DNA of 64,000 nucleotides from Candidatus Ferrigenium bremense (GTDB taxonomy: Bacteria > Pseudomonadota > Gammaproteobacteria > Burkholderiales > Gallionellaceae), in the NCBI GenBank assembly GCA_019449635.1, contig JAGRPI010000012.1, positions 1 to 64,000 on the forward strand, read 5' to 3'. A program made the position numbers and the translations under genes. The notes below the pieces were generated by a model. It saw only the letters and a program-made list of their open reading frames with translations. It made no database searches and was not told the origin of the DNA. Below are positions 30,143 to 38,608 of this stretch, piece after piece (the first letter of the stretch is position 1; each line of letters starts with the position of its first letter).

Positions 30143-32377
30143 ATGATTCGCGGCGTGAAAAAAAATGCAATACTGATCGGGCTGGGGATTCTGATCGTTT
30201 TGTTTTTTGTCGGCAACGCCGCACGTTTCTACAGGCTGGATTTCGTCGATCAGCTGTCTACCATCCTGTACGACTACCGCTTGCAGTTGACCATGCCGCG
30301 TTCGGTGGACGATCGTATCGTCATTCTCGATATCGATGAAAAAAGCCTCAAGGAAGAAGGCCGCTGGCCGTGGAGCCGGGATCGGCTCAGCTTGTTGATG
30401 GACAAATTGTTCGACAAATATGGCGTCGCGGTGGTCGGTTTCGACGTGGTATTTGCCGAAAAAGACGAGAGTTCGGGGCTCAAGGTATTACAAAGGATCG
30501 GGCAAAATCAACTCAAGGGTGATGCGCAATTCCAAGCGGCATTGGCCCAGATCCAACCGCAACTTGAATACGACAATCTGTTTGCCAGCAAGATCAAGAA
30601 TCGCAATGTGGTACTGGGTTATTACCTGACCAACCAGAAGGGCACCAGCATATCGGGGGCATTGCCCGAACCGGTCTTTCCGGCTGGCACGTTCAATGGG
30701 CGGCCGATCGGATTCACAAACTGGAACGGTTATGGGGCAAATCTTCCCGAATTGCAAAAAGCCGCGGCGAGCGCCGGACACTTCAACCCGCTGGTGGACG
30801 CCGACGGCGTGGTGCGTCGCGTGCCGATGGTCGCAGAATACGGCGGCGCATATTACGAATCCCTGTCGCTTGCGATGGTGCGCACCCTGCTCGGCCGACC
30901 CGGATTGCTGCCAGGCTTTGCCGACGGCAAGGCCAGTGGATATGGCGGCCTGGAGTGGCTGGAGCTGGATACGACCGCGGGCAACCTGAAAATTCCGGTG
31001 GACGATGAGGTTGCCACTTATGTGCCGTACCGTGGCAAACAAGGGAGCTTCCGCTATATTTCGGTTGCCGATGTGCTGCACGACCGCGTCGAGATTGCCC
31101 AACTCAAGGGCAAGATCGTGCTGGTGGGTACCACGGCCCCAGGACTGCTGGATATGCGCGCCACCCCGGTAGCGGAGGTTTACCCGGGGGTGGAAGTCCA
31201 CGCCAACATGATTTCCGGCATCCTCGACCAGAATCTGAAGGAACGGCCGGCCTACATGATCGGTGCAGAGGTGGTCTGGCTGTTGTTGATCGGTATAGCA
31301 CTGAGTTTCTTGTTGCCGACGCTCAGCCCCGTCAAGGCCATTCTGGCTTCGGCATTGATGTTCTCCGTGACATTGGGGCTGAGTGTGGTGGTCTGGCACT
31401 ATGGCAATGTGTTGCTGCTGGTGGCAAACAGCCTGGTGATGATCGCCCTGCTGTTCGCGCTGGACATGTCTTACGGCTATTTCGTCGAGTCGCGCACCAA
31501 ACGCCAAATCACCGGTTTGTTCGGCCAATACGTGCCGAGCGAATTGGTCGAGGAAATGGCGGAACATCCGGAAAGCGTGTCCATGGAAGGCGAGAGCCGC
31601 GAGATGACTATCCTGTTCTCCGATGTGCGCGGCTTTACCACCATTTCGGAGGGGCTGGATCCGAAAGAGCTGACGCTGCTGATGAACGAGTTCCTGACGC
31701 CCTTGTCCCGCATCGTCTACAAGCATCGCGGCACCATAGACAAGTACATGGGCGACTGCATCATGGCGTTCTGGGGCGCGCCCCTGCCGGATGTGAACCA
31801 TGCGCGCCATGCCATATTGGCGGGTATCGAGATGCAGGCGACCCTTAAAGCCTTGCAGCCGCATTTCAAGGAGCGCGGCTGGCCGGAAATCCGCATTGGC
31901 GTGGGCATCAACAGCGGGCGCGTCAGTGTCGGCAACATGGGCTCGGAGGTGCGCGTGGCCTACACGGTGATGGGCGACGAAGTGAACCTTGCCTCGCGTC
32001 TGGAAGGCATCACCAAGCAATACGGTGTCGGCGTGGTCGTCGGCGAAAACACCCGGAATACCGTAACCGATTTTGTTTACCGTGAGCTGGATCATGTGCG
32101 GGTAAAAGGCAAGGAGAAGCCGATAGCGATTTACGAGCCGATTGGCTTGCTCGGCGAAGTGAGCAAGGCGCTGCAGGACGAAATCAAGCTGTTCCATGAG
32201 GTGCGCCGCCTGTATCGCAGACAGGATTGGGATCAGGCCGAATTGCAACTGATGAACTTGCAGCGCATGTCGCCGGAAACCGCGCTGTATGGAATCTACG
32301 CCGAACGCATTGCCTACTTCCGCAAGAATCCGCCGGCTGCGGAATGGGATGGCGTTTTCGTGTTCCAGACGAAATAG
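30143..32377 (+). CDS. CHASE2-domain class III adenylate/guanylate cyclase
   Basis: DDRIVILDIDEKSLKEEGRWPWSRDRL (CHASE2); MTILFSDVRGFTTISEGLDPKELTLLMNEFL...YTVMGDEVNLASRLEGI. Confidence 0.95.
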   Translation: MIRGVKKNAILIGLGILIVLFFVGNAARFYRLDFVDQLSTILYDYRLQLTMPRSVDDRIVILDIDEKSLKEEGRWPWSRDRLSLLMDKLFDKYGVAVVGFDVVFAEKDESSGLKVLQRIGQNQLKGDAQFQAALAQIQPQLEYDNLFASKIKNRNVVLGYYLTNQKGTSISGALPEPVFPAGTFNGRPIGFTNWNGYGANLPELQKAAASAGHFNPLVDADGVVRRVPMVAEYGGAYYESLSLAMVRTLLGRPGLLPGFADGKASGYGGLEWLELDTTAGNLKIPVDDEVATYVPYRGKQGSFRYISVADVLHDRVEIAQLKGKIVLVGTTAPGLLDMRATPVAEVYPGVEVHANMISGILDQNLKERPAYMIGAEVVWLLLIGIALSFLLPTLSPVKAILASALMFSVTLGLSVVVWHYGNVLLLVANSLVMIALLFALDMSYGYFVESRTKRQITGLFGQYVPSELVEEMAEHPESVSMEGESREMTILFSDVRGFTTISEGLDPKELTLLMNEFLTPLSRIVYKHRGTIDKYMGDCIMAFWGAPLPDVNHARHAILAGIEMQATLKALQPHFKERGWPEIRIGVGINSGRVSVGNMGSEVRVAYTVMGDEVNLASRLEGITKQYGVGVVVGENTRNTVTDFVYRELDHVRVKGKEKPIAIYEPIGLLGEVSKALQDEIKLFHEVRRLYRRQDWDQAELQLMNLQRMSPETALYGIYAERIAYFRKNPPAAEWDGVFVFQTK

Positions 32378-32426
32378 GGAGTAGGGAGTAGGGAGTAGGG
32401 AGTAGGGAGTAGGGAGTAGGGAGTAG
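32375..32426 (+). repeat. Heptamer tandem repeat (TAGGGAG)x7 beginning at the cyclase stop codon
   Basis: tagggag repeated 7 times then tag; the first unit contains the cyclase TAG stop. Confidence 0.95.
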
Positions 32427-32497
32427 ATTTTCCCACTTTCTACCGAGGCGCGAAGCGCAGCCCCACTTCCCACTCGCCAGAGAAAGGTGGCAAAACA

Positions 32498-33262
32498 ATG
32501 AAGCTCAGGACTCTAGGATGCAGCGGCGGGATCGGTGGCAATCTGCGCACCTCCTCGTTCCTGCTCGATCATGACGTGCTGATCGATGCGGGAACCGGGG
32601 TCAACGAGCTCAGCCTCACCGAGATCAGCATGATCGACCATGTTTTACTCACCCATTCGCACCTCGATCATATCGCCTGCCTCCCGTTCATGGTGGACAG
32701 CGCGTGGTTCATGCGCGATCGCCCATTGACCATTTACGCCATCGAGGAAACGCTGGACATTCTCAGGCAACATATTTTCAACTGGAAAATATGGCCGGAT
32801 TTCAGTGAAATCCCCAATGCCCGGCAACCTTCCATGCGCTATCAGCCGATAGGGCTGGGCGAAACTGTCGTATTGGGCGGGCGCAAGATAACTGCCATCC
32901 CGGCCAATCATGCCGTGCCTGCGGTCGGCTTCCACCTGGATAGTGGCAAGGCGAGCCTGGTATATAGCGGGGATACCACCACCCATGATGCGCTATGGAA
33001 GGTGGTTAACCGGATCGAAAATTTGCGCTACCTCATCATTGAAACCGCATTCTCGGAGGGCGAAAAAGAGCTGGCAGTTCTTTCCAGGCATCTTTGCCCC
33101 AGTTTGCTGGCTGAGGAATTGAAAAAATTCCAGCGCGAAGCTGAGGTGTTTGTCACCCACCTGAAGCCCGGCGAAGCGGAGCTGACCATGCGGCAGATTG
33201 AAAGCGGCATTCAGGGTCGGCGCCCCAAAATGTTGTTGAACAACCAGGAATTCGAGTTCTGA
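32498..33262 (+). CDS. MBL-fold hydrolase, class II cyclic-nucleotide phosphodiesterase-like
   Basis: MKLRTLGCSGGIGGNLRTSSFLLDHDVLIDAGTG...VLLTHSHLDHIACLPFMVD HxHxDH motif. Confidence 0.82.
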   Translation: MKLRTLGCSGGIGGNLRTSSFLLDHDVLIDAGTGVNELSLTEISMIDHVLLTHSHLDHIACLPFMVDSAWFMRDRPLTIYAIEETLDILRQHIFNWKIWPDFSEIPNARQPSMRYQPIGLGETVVLGGRKITAIPANHAVPAVGFHLDSGKASLVYSGDTTTHDALWKVVNRIENLRYLIIETAFSEGEKELAVLSRHLCPSLLAEELKKFQREAEVFVTHLKPGEAELTMRQIESGIQGRRPKMLLNNQEFEF

Positions 33263-33417
33263 TGAAACAACCAGCCAACCCGCAAATCGGCGCTTGCAAG
33301 GCCAGTATTCATCCTGGCACTGGCCGGATATGATGTGCAGGTGCCGGATGGCGGGTTGTGGTCGGTCCCAAGATCGACGCAGCAGCTTGACGAAATGAAA
33401 CGGATAAGGGAGCAGGA

Positions 33418-35799
33418 ATGAGTACAGTTATGGCAGGCAATGCTGGTGAAATCAGCCTCAAGCTCGAGTTCACCAAGAGCCTCAATCACGTCGTCAACAA
33501 GATACACGCCGCCAGCAATATCGACGAAATCATGCTGGATGTCAGCAAGGACATCTGCGCGCTGTTCAATGCCGACCGGCTGACCATCTATGTGGTGGGC
33601 GAAGACAATGCCTCGCTTATTTCCAAGGTCAAAACCGGCCTGAATTCCTTCAAGGACCTCAAACTGCCGATTGCCGAACAGAGCGTGGCCGGTTATGCGG
33701 CAATGCACAAGAAACTGCTCAACATCAAGGATGTCTACGATGAGCAGGAACTGGCTGTCTATAGTCCGCACCTGCGTTTCCTGCAGGAGGTGGACAAGCG
33801 CACCGGTTACCGTACCAAGCAGATGCTGGTTGCGCCGATTCTGGATACCAGCGGCGATCTGGTGGGCGTCATTCAAGTCATCAACAACAAGGCCGGCGCC
33901 CCTTTTGCGGCGATGGTCGAGGAAGGCGTGCAGGAACTGGCACAGAGCATGGCAGTGGCGTTACGCCAGCGCCAGCAAAGTGCCACGGTCAAAACCAAAT
34001 ACGACCACCTGGTGGCCGATGCGGTGCTCTCCGCGGCGGAATTCGAATTGGCAACCCGCACCGCACGGCGCAAAGGGATAGACATCGAAGAGGTACTGAT
34101 CGATGAATTCCAGGTCAGCGCCGCCGCGTTGGGCAAGGCATTGTCCACCTTCTTCGGGGTCCCTTACGAGTCCCACAAGGCGGATCGCATCAAGCCTGCC
34201 GATTTACTGAAAAACCTGAAGCGGGAATATGTGCAAAGCAGCCACTGGATCCCGATCGAGGAGACCCAGGAGGGGCTGGTGATTTTGACCACCGACCCCG
34301 AGCGGATCCAGGCCTCGCGGGTGGTCAACAATATTTTCCCCAAGAACCGGCTGGTCTATAAAGTCTGTTCACAGCGCGAATTCAAGCAGACCCTGGACTT
34401 GTTCTACGGCGGAGGCGCAGCTGACGCCACCGGCGGCTTTGCGGCTGACGAGTCCTCGATGGATGATCTGCTGTCCAGCCTCGGCAGCGACGAAGAAGAG
34501 AGCGGCGGTGCCAGCCAGGATGATGTCAGTGCGGCGGCCGACAACGAACTGGTCAAACTGGTCAACAAGATCATCGTGGATGCGTACCGGATGGGGGCAT
34601 CGGACATCCATATCGAGCCGGGGCCGGGCAAGGCCAAGACGCAGATCCGCGTGCGCAAGGACGGCTCGCTGCTCAATTACATCGAAGTGCCCTCCACCTA
34701 CCGCAACGCGCTGGTGACACGTCTCAAGATCATGTGCGACCTGGATATTTCCGAGAAGCGCAAGCCCCAGGACGGCAAGATCAAGTTCAAGAAATATGGC
34801 CCATTGGATATCGAGCTGCGCGTCGCGACCATCCCGTCGCAGGGCGGGGTCGAAGACGTGGTGATGCGTATCCTCGCTTCCGGCGAGCCGCTGCCGCTGG
34901 AAAAGATGGGTTTCTCGGCACGCAATAACGAGTTGATCAAGGAGACGGTCAGCAAACCGTATGGCCTGTTTTTCGTATGCGGCCCGACCGGTTCCGGCAA
35001 GACGACCACGCTGCACTCCATCCTTAAGTACATCAACAAGCCGGACACCAAGATATGGACCGCGGAAGACCCGGTGGAAATCACCCAGAAGGGCTTGCGC
35101 CAGGTACAGATCAACAAAAAGGCCGGGCTGGATTTCGCGACCATCATGCGCGCCTTCCTGCGCGCCGATCCGGACGTGATCATGGTCGGCGAAATGCGCG
35201 ACAAGGAAACCGTGTCCATCGGCATCGAGGCCTCGCTGACCGGCCACCTGGTGTTTGCCACCCTGCATACCAACAGCGCACCGGAATCCATCAACCGCCT
35301 GCTGGACATGGGCATGGACCCGTTCAATTTTGCCGACGCGCTGCTGGGCATCCTCGCGCAGCGCTTGGGCAAGCGCCTGTGCGGCGACTGCAAGAAACCG
35401 CATATCGCGACTGCGGAAGAAATAAAATCGATGCTTGCCGAGTACAGTACCGAACTGCTAAACACAGCGGCATGGAAGAAAGACCCGGCTGCGGCGACCA
35501 AGGCCCTGTATGCCGAGTGGGTCAAGCTGTTTGCCGACGACAAGGGGCAGTTCACGCTGTACGAGCCGGTCGGCTGCGAAAAATGCACCGGCACCGGCTA
35601 TCGCGGGCGTGTCGGCCTGCACGAGCTGCTGATCGGCACCGATGCGGTCAAGAAAGCCATTCAGGAGCATGCGCGCGTCGCCGAGTTGCTGGCCATCTGC
35701 CTCGAAGATGGCATGCATACCCTGAAACAGGACGGCATGGAAAAGGTTCTGCAAGGCATTACCGATATGCACCAGATACGCGCAGTCTGTATCAAGTAG
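33418..35799 (+). CDS. GAF-domain-fused GspE/PilB-type secretion ATPase
   Basis: N-terminal GAF, degenerate MshEN-like segment, FFVCGPTGSGKTTTLHSILKYI (Walker A), GEMRDKETVSIGIEASLTGHLVFATLHTN, CxxC..CxxC zinc motif. Confidence 0.93.
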   Translation: MSTVMAGNAGEISLKLEFTKSLNHVVNKIHAASNIDEIMLDVSKDICALFNADRLTIYVVGEDNASLISKVKTGLNSFKDLKLPIAEQSVAGYAAMHKKLLNIKDVYDEQELAVYSPHLRFLQEVDKRTGYRTKQMLVAPILDTSGDLVGVIQVINNKAGAPFAAMVEEGVQELAQSMAVALRQRQQSATVKTKYDHLVADAVLSAAEFELATRTARRKGIDIEEVLIDEFQVSAAALGKALSTFFGVPYESHKADRIKPADLLKNLKREYVQSSHWIPIEETQEGLVILTTDPERIQASRVVNNIFPKNRLVYKVCSQREFKQTLDLFYGGGAADATGGFAADESSMDDLLSSLGSDEEESGGASQDDVSAAADNELVKLVNKIIVDAYRMGASDIHIEPGPGKAKTQIRVRKDGSLLNYIEVPSTYRNALVTRLKIMCDLDISEKRKPQDGKIKFKKYGPLDIELRVATIPSQGGVEDVVMRILASGEPLPLEKMGFSARNNELIKETVSKPYGLFFVCGPTGSGKTTTLHSILKYINKPDTKIWTAEDPVEITQKGLRQVQINKKAGLDFATIMRAFLRADPDVIMVGEMRDKETVSIGIEASLTGHLVFATLHTNSAPESINRLLDMGMDPFNFADALLGILAQRLGKRLCGDCKKPHIATAEEIKSMLAEYSTELLNTAAWKKDPAAATKALYAEWVKLFADDKGQFTLYEPVGCEKCTGTGYRGRVGLHELLIGTDAVKKAIQEHARVAELLAICLEDGMHTLKQDGMEKVLQGITDMHQIRAVCIK

Positions 35800-35807
35800 T
35801 GTTTCAC

Positions 35808-37601
35808 ATGCAATCTGCGAAACAGCTGCTGCATCGCCTCAAGGAACTCAACGAGATCGGCATCGCGCTGTCCCAGCAGCGCAACATCAACAGCCTGCTG
35901 GAAACCATACTGGTTGCGGCCAAGCGCATCACCAACGCCGATGCGGGAACGCTCTATCTGCATGAACCGGAACAGCGGGTACTGCGCTTCGAGATCATGC
36001 GCACCGATTCGCTCGACATCGCGATGGGCGGCACCAGCGGGGTGCCGATCACCTTTTACCCGATCCAGCTTTACGACAGGGAGGGCAAGCCCATCCATTC
36101 GATGGTGGTGACCCATTCGGCACTCAGTGGCGAGACGGTCAACATCCCCGATGCCTATACCGCGGAAGGCTACGATTTTTCCGGCACCAAGAGATTCGAT
36201 GCCAAGACCGGCTATCGCTCACAGTCTTTCCTTGCCGTGCCGATGCGCAATCATGAAAACGAGATCATCGGCGTGCTGCAGCTGATCAATGCGCAGGATC
36301 GCGAGAGCGGCGCGGTCGTCCCGTTCTCGGGCGACGACCAGCAGTTGCTGGAATCGCTCGCCTCGCAGGCGGCCATCGCGCTCACCAATCGCCGCCTGAT
36401 TGTGCAATTGGAAGAGCTGTTCGAATCGTTCATCCAGCTCATCAACACCGCGATCGACGACAAGTCCCCTTACACCGGCGGGCACTGCGCGCGCGTGCCG
36501 GTGCTGACCATGATGCTGGCCGAGGCGGTCAACCGCACCAACAGCGGCCCGCTCAAGGATTTCGAGATGAGCGAAAAAGACCGGCACGAACTGAAGATGG
36601 CCGGCCTGCTGCACGATTGCGGCAAGATCACCACGCCGGTGCATGTGGTGGACAAGTCAACCAAGCTGCAGACCTTGTTTGATCGTATCCATTTGGTCGA
36701 TACGCGTTTCGAGGTGCTCAAGCGCGACGCGGAAATCGCCATGCTGCGTGCTTTGTCTTGTTCCCCTCTCCCGCAAACCCTTGATGAAACAACTAGCCAT
36801 TCGACTAGGTCATCAAAAGACGATTCCCAAGTCGCTGGTTATCCCAGCCTCCCCTTGTCAGGGGAGGAGGTGAGCTTCCCCCCTGACAAGGGGGGAGAGC
36901 TTGCGAGGGGGCAGAGGGGGGTTGGGGTGAGGGGCGTGGAGGAAACCGCGATCCGCGCCGAATACGAGGCGCGCATCCGGCAACTCGACGATGACCGGGA
37001 ATTCCTGCGCCGCTGCAATGTCGGCGGAGAAGCCATGTCGGAGGAGGCGCAGCAGCGCGTACGCCGGATCGCCGCCTATCAATGGCGCGATACCGATGGA
37101 AGAACCGGCAACTTCCTCAGCGACAATGAAGCCGAGAACCTCAGCATCCAGGCCGGCACTTTGACGGCGGCGGAGCGTGAGATCATCAACCATCACATTG
37201 TCGTCACCATCAAGATGCTGGAAGCCCTGCCGTGGCCGAAACATCTCAAGAATGTTCCCGAATATGCGGGGGGGCACCACGAACGCATGGACGGCAAGGG
37301 CTACCCGCGCGGACTGACGCGCGACCAGATGTCGGTGCAGGCGCGCGTGATGGGCATCGCCGACATCTTCGAGGCGCTCACCGCCAAAGACCGCCCCTAC
37401 AAGCCAGGCAAGACCCTGACCGAATCGCTGACCATACTCGGCAAATTCAAACTGGGCGGCCATATCGATCCCGACCTGTTCGATGTATTCATCCGCGAAA
37501 AAGTCTATCTCGATTACGCCAGGCAATTTCTCGCGCCCGAGCAGATCGACGAGGTCGACTTGAGCAAGATCCCGGGAGTGAGCCTGAATTCATTGCACTA
37601 A
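35808..37601 (+). CDS. GAF-HD-GYP domain protein (c-di-GMP phosphodiesterase family)
   Basis: GAF; MAGLLHDCGKITTP...GGHHERMDGKGYPRGLTRDQM. Start reset to 35808; the supplied ORF's upstream part is out-of-frame read-through of the ATPase gene. Confidence 0.92.
   Translation: MQSAKQLLHRLKELNEIGIALSQQRNINSLLETILVAAKRITNADAGTLYLHEPEQRVLRFEIMRTDSLDIAMGGTSGVPITFYPIQLYDREGKPIHSMVVTHSALSGETVNIPDAYTAEGYDFSGTKRFDAKTGYRSQSFLAVPMRNHENEIIGVLQLINAQDRESGAVVPFSGDDQQLLESLASQAAIALTNRRLIVQLEELFESFIQLINTAIDDKSPYTGGHCARVPVLTMMLAEAVNRTNSGPLKDFEMSEKDRHELKMAGLLHDCGKITTPVHVVDKSTKLQTLFDRIHLVDTRFEVLKRDAEIAMLRALSCSPLPQTLDETTSHSTRSSKDDSQVAGYPSLPLSGEEVSFPPDKGGELARGQRGVGVRGVEETAIRAEYEARIRQLDDDREFLRRCNVGGEAMSEEAQQRVRRIAAYQWRDTDGRTGNFLSDNEAENLSIQAGTLTAAEREIINHHIVVTIKMLEALPWPKHLKNVPEYAGGHHERMDGKGYPRGLTRDQMSVQARVMGIADIFEALTAKDRPYKPGKTLTESLTILGKFKLGGHIDPDLFDVFIREKVYLDYARQFLAPEQIDEVDLSKIPGVSLNSLH
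36762..36946. repeat. Composite palindromic repeats inserted in frame in the HD-GYP gene
   Basis: cccctctcccgcaaa + tgatgaaacaactagccattcgactagg...gtcgctggttat + cctccccttgtcaggggagg...ccccctgacaaggggg...ggtgagggg. Confidence 0.8.
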
Positions 37602-37859
37602 ATAGTCAGGCCTGCATCCGGGATAGACCGCCGTACCATGTGACAAAATTTGGCAGCATCATGACAAAATCAAGAAATAATCGGCCAAGCGGTGAGTTCC
37701 ATGCTGCGCAATCTGCCAGTAAGCAGCCAAACGCGAGAATGTAAAAAAACGATCCGGTCATTCCGGTGCATTTAAAATCAAGCTAAATCAGATAGATGGG
37801 GTGGGGTCTGGTGAAATGTGACGATTTTTGAGGTATTTTATGATCTGTGGTCGTGATAC

Positions 37860-37875
37860 TGGCACGGCTATTGCT
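37860..37875 (+). promoter_or_regulatory. Sigma-54 (RpoN) promoter, -24/-12
   Basis: TGGCACGGCTATTGCT matches TGGCACG-N4-TTGCT; about 165 bp upstream of the pilin ATG. Confidence 0.75.
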
Positions 37876-37907
37876 GCATAAAGCAACGACACACATCGTG
37901 TGTGTTG

Positions 37908-38010
37908 ACCAGCGACTCGGCTGGCGTTGACCGGCGACTTGGCTGGCGTGGTTTGCCAGATTAGCCGAACGGCCATGCAAAGCGGTTTGGCAGCCTAGTC
38001 GAATGGCCAT
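37908..38010. repeat. Degenerate doubled copy of repeat family B in the pilin leader
   Basis: ttgaccagcgactcggctggcgttgaccggcgacttggctggcgtggtttgccagattagccgaacggccatgcaaagcggtttggcagcctagtcgaatggccat. Confidence 0.6.
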
Positions 38011-38037
38011 ACAAAGTTTCTACAAAAGGAGCATTAC

Positions 38038-38532
38038 ATGAAAAACGTACAAAAAGGTTTTACCCTGATCGAGTTGATGATCGTGGTTGCGATCATCGGT
38101 ATCCTGGCTGCGGTGGCGATCCCTGCTTACAGCGACTACACCAAGAAGGCCAAGGCGACCGAGCTGGTGCAAGGCACCTCAGCTCTGAAGACCGCTGTTG
38201 AGATCTGTATCGCCGATTTCCCGTCTACCTACAACACTGAGTGCCTTGGCGGTTCTAACGGTATTCCGGCCAACATGCCTGACGCGGCTGCGACCGGTAT
38301 CGATGGTTCGGCTGCCGCTACTGCATTCCTTCCTGGTACGAAGGTTATTGGAGCAAAGCGGGTTGCTAGCAATGGTACTGTACCGGTAATCACTGTGGCT
38401 GCCACGAAGGCTCTCCCTGGCAAGACCGACACAGTTAATGGGTTGATTTATACCCTGACCCCAAGTATTGGCTCCGCTGGTGTGGCTTGGACTTCGGGTG
38501 GTTCCTGTGTGACCGACACGCTGTGTAAGTAA
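38038..38532 (+). CDS. Type IV major pilin
   Basis: [46 protein letters not shown]-terminal disulfide-type Cys. Confidence 0.96.
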   Translation: MKNVQKGFTLIELMIVVAIIGILAAVAIPAYSDYTKKAKATELVQGTSALKTAVEICIADFPSTYNTECLGGSNGIPANMPDAAATGIDGSAAATAFLPGTKVIGAKRVASNGTVPVITVAATKALPGKTDTVNGLIYTLTPSIGSAGVAWTSGGSCVTDTLCK

Positions 38533-38548
38533 GGTAGTCTGAGGTTCG

Positions 38549-38577
38549 CACAAAAGCCGGGTTTCCCGGCTTTTGTG
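38549..38577 (+). terminator. Rho-independent terminator after the pilin
   Basis: cacaaaagccggg-ttt-cccggcttttgtg. Confidence 0.85.
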
Positions 38578-38608
38578 CTTTGTGGGAGTGCCTGTTCTGA
38601 GGGATATC

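Noticed and set aside
32375-32426. CRISPR-like short repeats
   Set aside because: Seven-base tandem repeat without spacers.
30488-32473. 661-aa minus-strand ORF ending in LLPTPYSLLPTPYS repeats
   Set aside because: Shadow of the cyclase gene; its N-terminal repeats are just the TAGGGAG heptamers read backwards.
35055-35807. N-terminal ~250 aa of the supplied 848-aa ORF
   Set aside because: Out-of-frame read-through of the GspE-like gene; GAF-HD-GYP really starts near 35808.
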